Shown one piece after another: positions 52,801 to 62,069 of a stretch of 64,000 bases of DNA (position 1 is the stretch's first letter; every line of letters starts with the position of its first letter). The DNA comes from JAPPKS01 sp963667895. GTDB taxonomy: Bacteria > Poribacteria > WGA-4E > PCPOR2b. Both the position numbers and the translations under genes were made by a program. The stretch spans positions 2,604,001 to 2,668,000 of the forward strand of contig OZ245030.1 of NCBI GenBank assembly GCA_965223985.1, given 5' to 3'. Under the pieces are notes generated by a model. The model was not told the DNA's origin. It ran no database searches and saw only the letters and a program-made list of their open reading frames with translations.

Positions 52801-54252
52801 ATGAAATTTCCAATGGAGACAGAGTTGGGGTCGGAGCTGATCCAAAATTCCCTTCGTGTTTATGAAGTGCACAAGGGCAATTTCTCACGGGAATTTGTCG
52901 AAAAAATATCCAGCGAGCAGGATGAGCCGCAATGGATGCGCTCACGCCGATTGGATGCTTATAAACTCTACGAGAGCCTTCCAATGCCTCATACCACTTC
53001 CGATGATGTGTGGCGTCGGAATGTCAGTCTGAGCGCCCAAGATTATTGGCGTCGTACAGCGAGAAGTATGCGAGGGTTGAAGCTAGAGGAGTTTCACCCC
53101 ATCGCACTCAGCCCCAATGGTAACTCAATGCCCACGGATACTACAGAACGACCTTATGTGTCCAATACTCTGGAGGCGCAGATTCAATCTAACAGGATAT
53201 CAACAGCTGGAGTAATTGGTTTACAAGATAGTCTCGTTGTAGAATATGCTCTATCCAAAGACCTTGTACGCAAAGGCGTATACTTTGCAGATATCAATAC
53301 GGCGCTGCGGGAACGTCCAGATTTCGTCCGTTCATATTTCATGACCAAAGCCGTGACAATTGAATGGAATGGCTTTGACGCACTGCACGGAGCCTTCTGG
53401 CAAGGCGGATACCTGCTCCATGTTCCCAAGGGCGTTGTCGTCGAGATTCCGCTGCGTGTTTTTATCGCATTGTCTGAGTCACATCGGGCGGATTTGGCGC
53501 ATTCGATAATTGTCGCTGACGATTCAAGTCAGATAACAATCGTCGAAGAACAGCTATCGGCAGATGATACCACACCAGGGCTACATTGCGGTGCTGTTGA
53601 AATTTTTGTCGGACGCAACGCCCAAGTGAATTACGCACAGGTGCAAAGGTGGAATCACCAGGTCTGGAACTTTTCAAGCCAGCGAGCTATTGTCGGTAGA
53701 GATGCCGAATTTCGCTGGATTACAGGGGCGTTAGGGAGCCGCGTGAGCAAGCTGAATCAAGTATCCGTTCTAGAGGGTGCCGGTTGTCGTGTTGAAATGC
53801 TCGGGCTCACGTTCACCCATGCTCGCCAACACGTTGATATTCACACATATCAAGAACATAAAGCACCTCATACAACTAGCGACTTGCTCTATAAAACTGT
53901 GCTCAAGAATCAGTCACAAACAGTGTGGAGTGGCATGATTTACGTTCACCCCGAAGGACAGCATACGAATGCGTATCAAAAGAATGATAATTTGGTTTTG
54001 AATAAACGCGCTCACGCGGATACTATTCCTGGCTTAGAAATTGAGGCAAACGAGGTCCGTTGCACCCACGGTGCAACTGCTGGCTCCATTGATAGAGAAC
54101 AGGTGTTCTACCTCATGAGCCGAGGGTTGTCTTATGATCAGGCTGAAAAGGTGATTGTCGCGGGTTTTTTTGAGCCGGCAATGGGAAGAATTCCGTTGGA
54201 ATCTGTCCGGGATCAATTGCAGCAATCAGTTACACACAAACTCGCAGTTTAG
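52801..54252 (+). CDS. sufD: Fe-S cluster assembly protein SufD
   Basis: The SufB partner, 483 residues, longer than typical SufD. Shared blocks include FHGAFW-like (DALHGAFWQGGYLLHVPKGV), VQRWNHQVWNFSSQRAIVGR, LYKTVLKNQSQTVWSGMIYV and CTHGATAGSIDREQVFYLMS (the conserved His/Cys region). Neither ATG in the first five codons has a convincing ribosome site, so the start is uncertain. Confidence 0.95.
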   Translation: MKFPMETELGSELIQNSLRVYEVHKGNFSREFVEKISSEQDEPQWMRSRRLDAYKLYESLPMPHTTSDDVWRRNVSLSAQDYWRRTARSMRGLKLEEFHPIALSPNGNSMPTDTTERPYVSNTLEAQIQSNRISTAGVIGLQDSLVVEYALSKDLVRKGVYFADINTALRERPDFVRSYFMTKAVTIEWNGFDALHGAFWQGGYLLHVPKGVVVEIPLRVFIALSESHRADLAHSIIVADDSSQITIVEEQLSADDTTPGLHCGAVEIFVGRNAQVNYAQVQRWNHQVWNFSSQRAIVGRDAEFRWITGALGSRVSKLNQVSVLEGAGCRVEMLGLTFTHARQHVDIHTYQEHKAPHTTSDLLYKTVLKNQSQTVWSGMIYVHPEGQHTNAYQKNDNLVLNKRAHADTIPGLEIEANEVRCTHGATAGSIDREQVFYLMSRGLSYDQAEKVIVAGFFEPAMGRIPLESVRDQLQQSVTHKLAV

Positions 54253-54336
54253 AAATTAGGCGTTGGGGACTGGGCATTTAAGCCAATGCCTAATACAAAC
54301 GCCTAATAAACCTACTTAAAGAAAGGAAACAAGAAA

Positions 54337-54717
54337 ATGAATCAACCCAAGATTACCGCCTATATGAAACCCGTCTGTGGTTGGAGCAATGGTGTTCGTG
54401 CGATTTTTCAGAAATATGGTTTGGAGTACGAAGACAGGGACATTATCAACAACACGGACAACTATCGCGAAATGGTGGAAAAGAGCGGGCAGCCCCTTCA
54501 GCCGACGATTGAGATTGATAGCGTCATCCTAGCCGATGTGAACGGTGATGAAGTTGAAGCATATCTGCTCGAAGAAGGACATGTGGTGCCGAGCGATGTT
54601 GACGTTGGTGTGGCAACGGATGCAGCTTGCGCCGAGCACGGTGAGGTCACGGTAAACATCGATCAGCCACAAAGCAGATTGTCAAAGTGGGCAAGTAGCT
54701 TTTTGTCAAAGTCTTGA
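54337..54717 (+). CDS. Monothiol glutaredoxin-like protein with a CGWS active site
   Basis: A 126-residue protein. Residues 1-80 are a glutaredoxin fold with Cys14 in MKPVCGWSNGVRAIFQ, a variant of the CGFS motif of Fe-S-carrying monothiol glutaredoxins, and a cis-Pro in QPTIEIDSVI. The last 45 residues (EHGEVTVNIDQPQSRL) are an extension of unknown role with a second Cys. Its place right after sufCBD suggests it delivers or stores clusters. It has a ribosome site (AAGGAAAC). Confidence 0.85.
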   Translation: MNQPKITAYMKPVCGWSNGVRAIFQKYGLEYEDRDIINNTDNYREMVEKSGQPLQPTIEIDSVILADVNGDEVEAYLLEEGHVVPSDVDVGVATDAACAEHGEVTVNIDQPQSRLSKWASSFLSKS

Positions 54718-55293
54718 TGATATATTTAGTATGTTTCATTACGATTCAAGAATAGTTGTAAATTTCATCAACCTTAGCGACTCATGCTAAAACGAAAGTG
54801 CAAATACATGAAAGACGTGCTAGACTACCCACGTGGACTTTCCAATCGAGTTAAGTTCATAGTGAATTTTCACAATCCCGGTCACAGTAGCACGTCCAGC
54901 TTGATGGATTAAAGCGCCCCAATTGTCAGAACAGCTACTTCCCCTATAGTGGCATTGTGCTACAGGGGAAGCAGCTGAGCCCACTGGTCTATCTTACTGT
55001 CTTACGTGCAAATTGCGCCTGAAATTGGCATCGCTAGCCAAACCGTGATGTAGAATTGTCAAGTGATTGGAAGTAGCGCCTTGCAAATCCAAATCTGTCT
55101 GTGCCATGCGCAAGCAGGGGGGAATGGGTGCTAGAAACTGGCGGTGGCAGGATTCGCGAAGTTCATACCAATAGAGCTAAGAGACCGTGGACAACCGATT
55201 GTAAATCTGTGGATTCCTCACCGGGGCATCTACAATTAAGTTTATCTTTGGCTATTGGACATCCACAAGTGGTTGTCGCAGTTGGAGGTGTGC
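54718..55293. other. Gap between the two suf segments; imperfect inverted repeat
   Basis: No gene is supported in these 576 bases. A strong imperfect inverted repeat occupies 54931-54977 (CTTCCCCT ... AGGGGAAG, flanked by AGCT). The TTGGAGGTG before sufS is its ribosome site. I see no clear promoter. Confidence 0.4.
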
Positions 55294-56541
55294 ATGAATG
55301 ATGCGTTTCGTCCTCTGGATGTGGAAGCTATCCGTGACGACTTCCCCATTTTAAAACAGAAAATCGATCCGCCGCTAGTCTATCTGGATAGTGCGGCATC
55401 TTCCCAGAAGCCGAATCGCGTTATCGAGGCATTGAGTGAATACTATCGCTCCTATAACGCAAATATCCATCGTGGCATCTATCGAATCTCTGAGAAAGCG
55501 ACCGCGATGTACGAAGAGAGCCGAAAGAAGATTGCGCGTTTTATCAATGCCCGACGCCCCCGCCAGATTATCTTTACGCGAAATACAACGGAATCGATTA
55601 ATATTGTCGCCTATAGCTGGGGTAATGCCAACCTGAGTGCGGGGGATGAAATTCTTGTCTCTGTAATGGAACATCATAGTAACCTTGTTCCATGGCAACT
55701 GCTTGCTCAGCGGACAGGAGCAAAGCTAAAGTTCATTGAGGTCACCGATGAAGGGTTTTTGCATTTGGAGGACTTGAATCGGTTGTTGACGGAACGCACC
55801 AAACTCGTTGCAATAACTCACGTTTCTAATGTACTCGGCACGGTCAATCCTGTTCAATCAATCACTACCGCGGCACATGCAGTTGGTGCAAAAGTCCTCA
55901 TTGATGCGGCTCAAAGCGTTCCCCATTTGCCGGTTGATGTGCAAGCTATCAATTGTGATTTCCTGGCTTTCTCAGGGCATAAAATGTGTGGTCCCACGGG
56001 TATTGGTGTACTCTATGGTAAGTTGGATCTGCTAGAAGAGATGCCACCGTTTTTGGGTGGTGGTTCGATGATTCGCACCGTCCAACGTGAACGTTCAACC
56101 TATGCTGATTTGCCTCAGAAGTTTGAAGCGGGAACGCCGAGCATTGCTCAAGCGATTGGACTTGGCGCGGCTGTAGACTATCTCAACGACATTGGACTTG
56201 ATGCAATCCACCCGCACGAGCAAGATCTTCTTGAGTACGCACACCAGAAATTAAGTGAAATTGAGGGTATTACTATCTATGGCCCTAAACCGCGTAATAG
56301 AGTAGGTGCGATTACGTTTAATTTAGATCGCATCCATGCGCACGACGTAGCCGGCATATTAGATCAGGACGGAGTTGCAATTCGAGCAGGGCATCACTGT
56401 ACTCAACCGCTAATGCAAAGATTCGGAGTCATCGCTACTGCTCGCGCGAGTTTCTATCTCTACAATAAACTCGAAGAAGTTGATAGCCTCTATGACGGAC
56501 TTCTAAATGTCCAAAAGATTCTGATACGGAGGCGACGATGA
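55294..56541 (+). CDS. sufS: SufS cysteine desulfurase
   Basis: A 415-residue PLP enzyme taking sulfur from cysteine. PLP Lys230 is in LAFSGHKMCGPTGIGVLYG and the catalytic Cys369 is in RAGHHCTQPLMQRFG. The N-terminus (LDVEAIRDDFPILKQ) and the central TRNTTESINIVAYSWGN are normal. I chose ATG 55294 with GGAGGTG before it; the upstream frame start at 55255 has none. It overlaps sufU by four bases (ATGA), as in the Firmicutes-type arrangement. Confidence 0.96.
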   Translation: MNDAFRPLDVEAIRDDFPILKQKIDPPLVYLDSAASSQKPNRVIEALSEYYRSYNANIHRGIYRISEKATAMYEESRKKIARFINARRPRQIIFTRNTTESINIVAYSWGNANLSAGDEILVSVMEHHSNLVPWQLLAQRTGAKLKFIEVTDEGFLHLEDLNRLLTERTKLVAITHVSNVLGTVNPVQSITTAAHAVGAKVLIDAAQSVPHLPVDVQAINCDFLAFSGHKMCGPTGIGVLYGKLDLLEEMPPFLGGGSMIRTVQRERSTYADLPQKFEAGTPSIAQAIGLGAAVDYLNDIGLDAIHPHEQDLLEYAHQKLSEIEGITIYGPKPRNRVGAITFNLDRIHAHDVAGILDQDGVAIRAGHHCTQPLMQRFGVIATARASFYLYNKLEEVDSLYDGLLNVQKILIRRRR

Positions 56542-56930
56542 ATATCTACGAAGAAGATATTCTTGATCATTACGAAAACCCCAGTAATTATGGAACTCTT
56601 GAGAATCCCAACATCTCTTACGAAGATGACAATCCGTTATGTGGGGATAGGATTCAGATGGATTTGACTGTCAAGGACGGTGTTATCGTGGATGTTCGAT
56701 GGCGTGGTCATGGATGTACGATTAGCCAAGCGGCGGCTTCGATGCTAACCGAGCGGATTAAAGGGCAGTGTTTGGAAGACGTAAAAGGGTTGGGCAGGGA
56801 GGACCAGTTGGAAATGCTTGGTATTCCTTTAGGACCCGTACGTTTGAAATGTGGACTGTTAGCGTTGAAGGTGCTAAAAGCTGGCGCTTATGGACTTAAA
56901 GGGTGGCCGGAAGACGAGGATGAGGCGTAG
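56538..56930 (+). CDS. sufU: Fe-S scaffold/sulfur-transfer protein SufU
   Basis: A 130-residue IscU-like protein. Conserved cysteines are in DNPLCGDRIQ (with Asp), HGCTISQAAASM and RLKCGLLALKVL. SufU in Bacillus acts as a zinc-dependent sulfurtransferase to SufS; the residues for zinc binding are retained here. It overlaps sufS and lies before the Rieske gene. Confidence 0.94.
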   Translation: MNIYEEDILDHYENPSNYGTLENPNISYEDDNPLCGDRIQMDLTVKDGVIVDVRWRGHGCTISQAAASMLTERIKGQCLEDVKGLGREDQLEMLGIPLGPVRLKCGLLALKVLKAGAYGLKGWPEDEDEA

Positions 56931-56945
56931 GGAGGACATGGATTA

Positions 56946-57257
56946 ATGAGCCAGTTTTTCAAGGTTGCGGAGGTCTGCAAGTTGCCTCCAGGAGGCAAGA
57001 AGATAGTTGAAGTGGACGGCTTTCCGGTCGCGGTTTTCAATGTGGATGGCGAGTTTTATGCCATCGAAGACGTTTGTACTCACGATGGGGCTCCTCTCGC
57101 CGAGGGCGAGGTGGAAGGCGATGAGATTGAATGTCCCAGACATGGAGCACGTTTTAACATTCGGACAGGAGAAGCCCTCTGTATGCCGGCTGTTGAACCG
57201 ATAGAGTGTTATAAAATCAAAGTCGAAGGAGACAATATTCTTGTGTGCGTCGATTAA
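56946..57257 (+). CDS. Rieske [2Fe-2S] ferredoxin-like protein
   Basis: A 103-residue protein with a single Rieske domain. The two cluster motifs are CTHDGAP (CxH) and CPRHGARF (CxxH). It resembles the ferredoxin component of aromatic dioxygenases or NirD-like small Rieske proteins, but no oxygenase is nearby. Placement between sufU and the SufT-like gene suggests an electron donor to the Fe-S pathway, which is an inference. Confidence 0.9.
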   Translation: MSQFFKVAEVCKLPPGGKKIVEVDGFPVAVFNVDGEFYAIEDVCTHDGAPLAEGEVEGDEIECPRHGARFNIRTGEALCMPAVEPIECYKIKVEGDNILVCVD

Positions 57258-57359
57258 GAAATAGAACACGCGGTTTCTTGAGAAGCTGGACTAAAGCAGC
57301 AAGCAGAGATCGATTTTCTCAGAGACGCTCGGTCTCTTTTGCATGAAAAGGAGATTTTG

Positions 57360-57659
57360 ATGGTCACAGAAGAAACTGTTTTTGAGACCTTAAAAGAAAT
57401 CATCGATCCAGAGGTTGGTATTAACATTGTGGATATGGGGTTAATTTACGGCGTTGACATCCAGGACGATACTGCTAACATCACGATGACCTTAACAAGC
57501 CCTGGTTGTCCGGCGGGTGGGCAAATTATCAATGGGATGCAGCATCTTGTTGAGCAGCTTGATGGGATTGACGATGCCAACATCAACGTCGTTTGGACAC
57601 CTCGCTGGACACCTGAGATGATGAGCGAAGAAGGAAAGGATGAGCTGGGGATTTTTTAG
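57360..57659 (+). CDS. SufT/DUF59-family protein
   Basis: A 99-residue MIP18/PaaD-type protein. Motifs: LKEIIDPEVGINIVDMGLIY and TLTSPGCPAGGQIIN, with the reactive Cys in SPGCP. SufT-type members assist Fe-S maturation. AAGGAG precedes the ATG at 57360, which I chose over the ATG at 57339. Confidence 0.9.
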   Translation: MVTEETVFETLKEIIDPEVGINIVDMGLIYGVDIQDDTANITMTLTSPGCPAGGQIINGMQHLVEQLDGIDDANINVVWTPRWTPEMMSEEGKDELGIF

Positions 57660-57716
57660 GGGGCTTTTCTTGGAATGTAGACGTGATTAGGTAAACGCCT
57701 GAAATAGAACATAAAA

Positions 57717-58100
57717 ATGCTAGCAACTTTATCTCTCGAACAAAAGCAACCCAAAACACTTAGAAAACTCAGTGATACAACTTTCCTGATAGTTTGGAAA
57801 GATGGACACGAAAGTAAATATCCCATTCTCTATCTCAGGCGTTTATGCCCCTGTGCAGGTTGCGCAATAGAACGACATGGTGGGCAGGATGTTCACTCCC
57901 TATTTGGTCCAAGCGGATTCGGTGATGCATCTCGACTTGTCGTTCCGCAAGATATTCGTGCAGTCAACATTCAGCTTGTTGGTCGGTACGCTATCCAATT
58001 TACGTGGAGCGATGGTCATTCGACTGGCATTTATTCTTTTGAAACACTGCGGGAAATCTGTCCTTGTGCAAAGTGTGCTGCATTATGGAATACCGAATGA
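57717..58100 (+). CDS. DUF971-family protein (gamma-butyrobetaine hydroxylase N-terminal-like)
   Basis: A 127-residue DUF971 protein. Two Cys clusters stand out, LCPCAGC and ICPCAKC, with VDIQPVGRYAI-like (VNIQLVGRYAIQFTWSDGHS) and GIYSFETLREI. The fold occurs as the N-terminal domain of gamma-butyrobetaine hydroxylase and beside Mrp/ApbC proteins. It is the last of the suf-linked set, so cluster or zinc binding through CPCxxC is likely. Confidence 0.85.
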   Translation: MLATLSLEQKQPKTLRKLSDTTFLIVWKDGHESKYPILYLRRLCPCAGCAIERHGGQDVHSLFGPSGFGDASRLVVPQDIRAVNIQLVGRYAIQFTWSDGHSTGIYSFETLREICPCAKCAALWNTE

Positions 58101-58146
58101 AATCTCGCGATAATTGATCAAATTTCAAGCTGGCTGTAGGACAGGA

Positions 58147-59775
58147 ATGAAAGGTGGAGATATTCTCGTTGAGTGTCTGAAAGCGCAGGGGGTACGCTGC
58201 ATTTTCGGCATGCCAGGCACCCAAAACATACAGATATATGATTCCTTTCTGCGATGTGGTGCAGGCGTCATTGAACACTATCTTGTACGCCACGAATATT
58301 CTGCAACCCAGATGGCAGACGGTTTTGCCCGTTCCACTGGCGAGGTTGGCGTTGCCCTGACAGTACCCGGACCTGGCGCGAGTAACGCCTCAACCGGCAT
58401 ATTAGAAGCATTTACCGATTGTGTCCCTGTGCTACTGATTACCGGTCAAAGCGACTCGAAATTTTACGCGAAACATCCAAACAAGATGTTTCACGGCTTG
58501 GATCAGATGCACTTCTTCAAGCCTATCACAAAGTATTGTGCAATCCCGAAGACGGTCGAAGAAGTCCCCACCGTCGTTGAAAATGCTTTTCGGGCGATGC
58601 GATCCGGGCGTCCTGGTCCTGCGGTGCTGGAATTCCCTATGGACGTCATCACCGGAGAGGGGAAAGTTACTATCCCGCCACGAGTAAATCGATCCACGGT
58701 CACCCCACCAGATGCCGCCGACATCAAATTCGCGGCGAAAACACTCAAGCGGGCAAAAATGCCCATCCTGTTTGTTGGATCTTCCGTTATTCATGCCGAC
58801 GCAAGTGGGGAATTACGGCAGCTGGCCGAGAAACTTAACGCTCCTGTTATCGTGACGCGATGTGCTAAAGGTGCGCTTCGTGAGGATCACCCGCTGGCGC
58901 TGAGGGATAGTAACGGTTTTCTCGCACGTGAAGGCATGAAAATCGCAGATTGTACGCTTGCAATTGGGCCGCGTTTTACCTCGATTGATACGAGAGACTG
59001 GAGTTTTGAACCTCCACGTCCGTTGATTCAGATTGATGCAGATGAAATCGAAATTGGGCGAGAGTATCCTTGCGACGTTAACGTCGTCGGTGATATCAAG
59101 CTAACGTTACAAGCGTTAATCAAGGAAGTTGAGGTCAGCGAAGATAACTGGAATCAGCCATTGAATCGGCTTCGAGAAAAATTTGCGACTCAATCGCCTA
59201 TGCCCCTGCTGCCGGAAATCCGTAGCGTGCTCCCAAGCGACGGAATACTTTCGGTCGATGTCCATTCGATTGGCTACGCTACGTTTGCTGAATATCCCAT
59301 CTATCAACCCCATACCTTCCTCTATCCGTGCATCGGCGTTGCTTTGGGCTACGCTTTTCCTGCAGCGATTGGAGCGAAAATTGCGAATCCGGATAAACCG
59401 GTCGTGTGCTTTAGTGGAGATGGCGGTTTTATGATGGGTGCTTTTGAGTTGGCAACAGCAATGATGTATGGCATCAATGTTGTAGTGATTGTTGTGAACG
59501 ATAATGCTTTGACTGCAATTAAGGGATCTCAGCAGCAGAGTTGCAACGGACGTACAATTGATACAGAGTTGTTAAATCCTGATTTTGTCGAGTTTGCTAA
59601 ATCGTTTGGCGCGTATGCCGTCAGGGTGAATAATCCGGCTGAATTCAAGAGGGTCCTGCAAGGTGCGCTTGCAATGAATAAACCTGCCTTAATCGAAGTT
59701 CCTATGGGAGATAAGCAAGAAGAGCTCATCAGCACAATCGGATGGCTACAGTCGCAACCGTTGCTGCGGAAATAG
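58147..59775 (+). CDS. Thiamine diphosphate-dependent enzyme (acetolactate synthase-like)
   Basis: A 542-residue ThDP enzyme. The activating Glu is in YLVRHEYSATQMADGFARST, the ThDP motif is VCFSGDGGFMMGAFELATAM followed by the metal-binding NDNAL, and the middle domain has IPKTVEEVPTVVENAFRAMR. It resembles acetolactate synthase large subunit, but no regulatory subunit (ilvN) or ilvC is present. Oxalyl-CoA decarboxylase, benzoylformate decarboxylase or glyoxylate carboligase relatives are equally possible. I chose ATG 58147 (GGACAGGA upstream) rather than TTG 58114. Confidence 0.85.
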   Translation: MKGGDILVECLKAQGVRCIFGMPGTQNIQIYDSFLRCGAGVIEHYLVRHEYSATQMADGFARSTGEVGVALTVPGPGASNASTGILEAFTDCVPVLLITGQSDSKFYAKHPNKMFHGLDQMHFFKPITKYCAIPKTVEEVPTVVENAFRAMRSGRPGPAVLEFPMDVITGEGKVTIPPRVNRSTVTPPDAADIKFAAKTLKRAKMPILFVGSSVIHADASGELRQLAEKLNAPVIVTRCAKGALREDHPLALRDSNGFLAREGMKIADCTLAIGPRFTSIDTRDWSFEPPRPLIQIDADEIEIGREYPCDVNVVGDIKLTLQALIKEVEVSEDNWNQPLNRLREKFATQSPMPLLPEIRSVLPSDGILSVDVHSIGYATFAEYPIYQPHTFLYPCIGVALGYAFPAAIGAKIANPDKPVVCFSGDGGFMMGAFELATAMMYGINVVVIVVNDNALTAIKGSQQQSCNGRTIDTELLNPDFVEFAKSFGAYAVRVNNPAEFKRVLQGALAMNKPALIEVPMGDKQEELISTIGWLQSQPLLRK

Positions 59776-59814
59776 ACGAATCAGAATTGGTGGCACTTCA
59801 CGAGATTGAAATCA

Positions 59815-60498
59815 ATGTCAAAAATTCGCGCCTTGCTCTTTGATTTTGGAGGCACGCTAGACGGAAATGGTATCCATTGGCGTGAGCGAACCTATCGATT
59901 CATCCAGTGTGAGCATCCCGAAATCAATCGTAAGGCGTTCGATCTCGCTGATCGCGGCTCCGTTGAACAATTCATTGTGGGTGGGAAAGCGCCAAAGCTC
60001 AATCTCCGTGAATCTGCAGATGCGATTGCCACAGGAATTTATGAACGACTCGGTTTGGACCTGGCGGAGAAAAATTTATATATCGACTACTTCTGTGAAG
60101 GCGTGGCGGAATGCCTCGATCGAAACCGACGATGGTTGACAACGCTTCAAAGCAGGTACCAGCTTGGCGTTATCAGCAATAACTTCGGAAATACGCAGGG
60201 TTGGTGCGATCAATGTGGTCTGTCCCCACTACTTGATGTCGTGATTGATTCAACTGTTGTTGGCGTTTGGAAACCAGATCCGGAAATTTTCCGCGCCGCA
60301 TTTTCGGCGTTGGATGTTTCGCCCGACGAAACGATTTATGTTGGAGATACGTATTCGCACGATGTCAGTGGTGCTAAGGGAGTGGGGATGTGGACGGCGT
60401 GGTTGATTGGGGAGGAAGAGAAGGTTTGTCCTGACCCATCAATTGTCGATATGCAACTGGTAAGAGTTCAGGACCTCGAACGGGTTCTCTCGCAATGA
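59815..60498 (+). CDS. HAD-superfamily hydrolase
   Basis: A 227-residue haloacid dehalogenase-fold protein. Motif I is LLFDFGGTLD with nucleophile Asp and Gly at +2 in place of the usual Asp, a variant seen in HAD-IA members. Motif II is GVISNNFGN, motif III includes Lys in VWKPDPEIF, and motif IV is YVGDTYSHDVSGAK. Phosphatase activity is likely, but the Gly may weaken it. It follows the ThDP gene by 39 bases and may be in one unit. Confidence 0.85.
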   Translation: MSKIRALLFDFGGTLDGNGIHWRERTYRFIQCEHPEINRKAFDLADRGSVEQFIVGGKAPKLNLRESADAIATGIYERLGLDLAEKNLYIDYFCEGVAECLDRNRRWLTTLQSRYQLGVISNNFGNTQGWCDQCGLSPLLDVVIDSTVVGVWKPDPEIFRAAFSALDVSPDETIYVGDTYSHDVSGAKGVGMWTAWLIGEEEKVCPDPSIVDMQLVRVQDLERVLSQ

Positions 60499-60571
60499 CG
60501 AAATCAGATGCACTGTCCACCTCAACTATAGGAACAATCTCAACCATTCCCAGCACAGAAAAGATCTTGTT

Positions 60572-61648
60572 CTATCCCCCCGGTATTGGGAACCACAACC
60601 CTCCTGTCTGATTTACCAAGTATTTTTGCCATGTATCATTAACGCCGATTACGTCCACCTTGATCTGCGCCTCTCGGCAACGTTTCAAAACATCCGAGAT
60701 TGTATAAGACCCCTTACACGGCTCATCGGTAATTAGAATGAATCGTCGTTCAGCTTTCGTACGGAATTTTACTCGTGTAATCGATTTGACAATGGCATTG
60801 TAAGCTCGCTCATCGCCGCCACACTTGACATTTTCGAGTAAGCGTTCGTATTTCTCATAATCCCGCGTCTGCGGAAATATCAGGGAATTATATTTGAACT
60901 TGACAATTCCCATGGTGAAGTCAATGTGTTTTTCTCGAAAAATCTTCACCATGCTGATTAGATGATTTCCTACTGCTCGGATTTTCTCTTCCATGCTGCC
61001 ACTCGTATCCAACAAAAAGACGATATCCGATGTTGATGAACTCGTTCCGTTAGCAATATGTCCAGCAATCGTCTGCAGCGCACTTCCAATCTGAGCATCG
61101 TGGTTGATGTGTTTAATGATTTGGGGCTCACCGCCAGTTTCCGAATGAGCAACTTTGTTTTGGGTCAAGCTCGATTTAATCTCCAAGTTGTGGGACGCTG
61201 CCGGTTGTGACGAAACCTTAACAGGCTTGCCAATCAGTTCCCGTAGATAGGATTCGTCTTGGGGCTGATTGGTGAGTAAAGTATCCGATTTTGGCACTCG
61301 CGCCTGCGTATTGATTGGTTTTGACCCCATCAGAAATGGTTGTTCTCCTCGATTTATCTGTTTCCTTCTAACCCGAGACTGCATTTTAGAAACAGAAGGA
61401 ACGTGCATTGCTAAACTTGAGGATTGAGTGTGGGAAGTGGAGATGCGATTTTTGAGACGCGGCAAATAAGAAGGTTGAAGGATTTCAACCTCAATTGGTT
61501 CAGCAACGATTGGATCCGCAATCGGTAGAGCCGATTGATACCATCTCGGCAAAGTTATATCCATCACGACAGCCACAATGAGGTGTAAAAACAGAGACAT
61601 TACGAATGAGTTTTGTGTCCGCTGTTTGGATAGAGTTTGTTTATACAT
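60572..61648 (-). CDS. VWA-domain membrane protein
   Basis: A 358-residue protein with a TonB-like N-terminus: one TM (SFVMSLFLHLIVAVVMDITL), then a Pro/Ser/Glu-rich linker, and a C-terminal von Willebrand A domain (about 208-358). The MIDAS motif is DIVFLLDTSGSMEEKI, with Thr and Asp in later loops (ILITDEPCKG). It is exported by the TM helix and the VWA faces the periplasm. The function is unknown; it is convergent with the HAD gene. Confidence 0.83.
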   Translation of the reverse strand: MYKQTLSKQRTQNSFVMSLFLHLIVAVVMDITLPRWYQSALPIADPIVAEPIEVEILQPSYLPRLKNRISTSHTQSSSLAMHVPSVSKMQSRVRRKQINRGEQPFLMGSKPINTQARVPKSDTLLTNQPQDESYLRELIGKPVKVSSQPAASHNLEIKSSLTQNKVAHSETGGEPQIIKHINHDAQIGSALQTIAGHIANGTSSSTSDIVFLLDTSGSMEEKIRAVGNHLISMVKIFREKHIDFTMGIVKFKYNSLIFPQTRDYEKYERLLENVKCGGDERAYNAIVKSITRVKFRTKAERRFILITDEPCKGSYTISDVLKRCREAQIKVDVIGVNDTWQKYLVNQTGGLWFPIPGG

Positions 61649-62069
61649 ACTTAGATTCCCTGGAGGAAAACTGATACATGAAAGATAGCGTCAAAAAGAG
61701 ATGGATAGCTAGAGGAGTAAGTATTGGCGGTTTACCAACTACCTAATGCCCAATTTACCGTCGTATAGCCTTCAAGGTTTCGGTTTCGAGGGCGACAACG
61801 CAAATTGTTAGTGAATTGTTTATCTATTGCCCAGTTCCTACTTCGTTCAATTGGAATTTATCATCAAAAATCTCATATGTCAAAGGAATTATTCACACAA
61901 CGCCATCAGCCGGAAAAGACACTACTCCCACTTATAAATGTCGTTGAGATCAAGCCAGTTAAGGAACGAAGGGCTGATATTTTGCTTGCAGGCTAAGATA
62001 CAAGTGTGATACAATAACAAAATCCTAAGGTCGGTTGAGGGGGTTGAGTTTTTGTAAGAGGATTGGCTT
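61649..62069. other. Gap; promoter-like sequence before HNH gene
   Basis: No gene is supported. A possible promoter (TTGCAG 61986-61991, TACAAT 62010-62015, spacing 18) lies before the HNH gene. A 63-codon plus frame at 61805 has no ribosome site or family. Confidence 0.35.
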
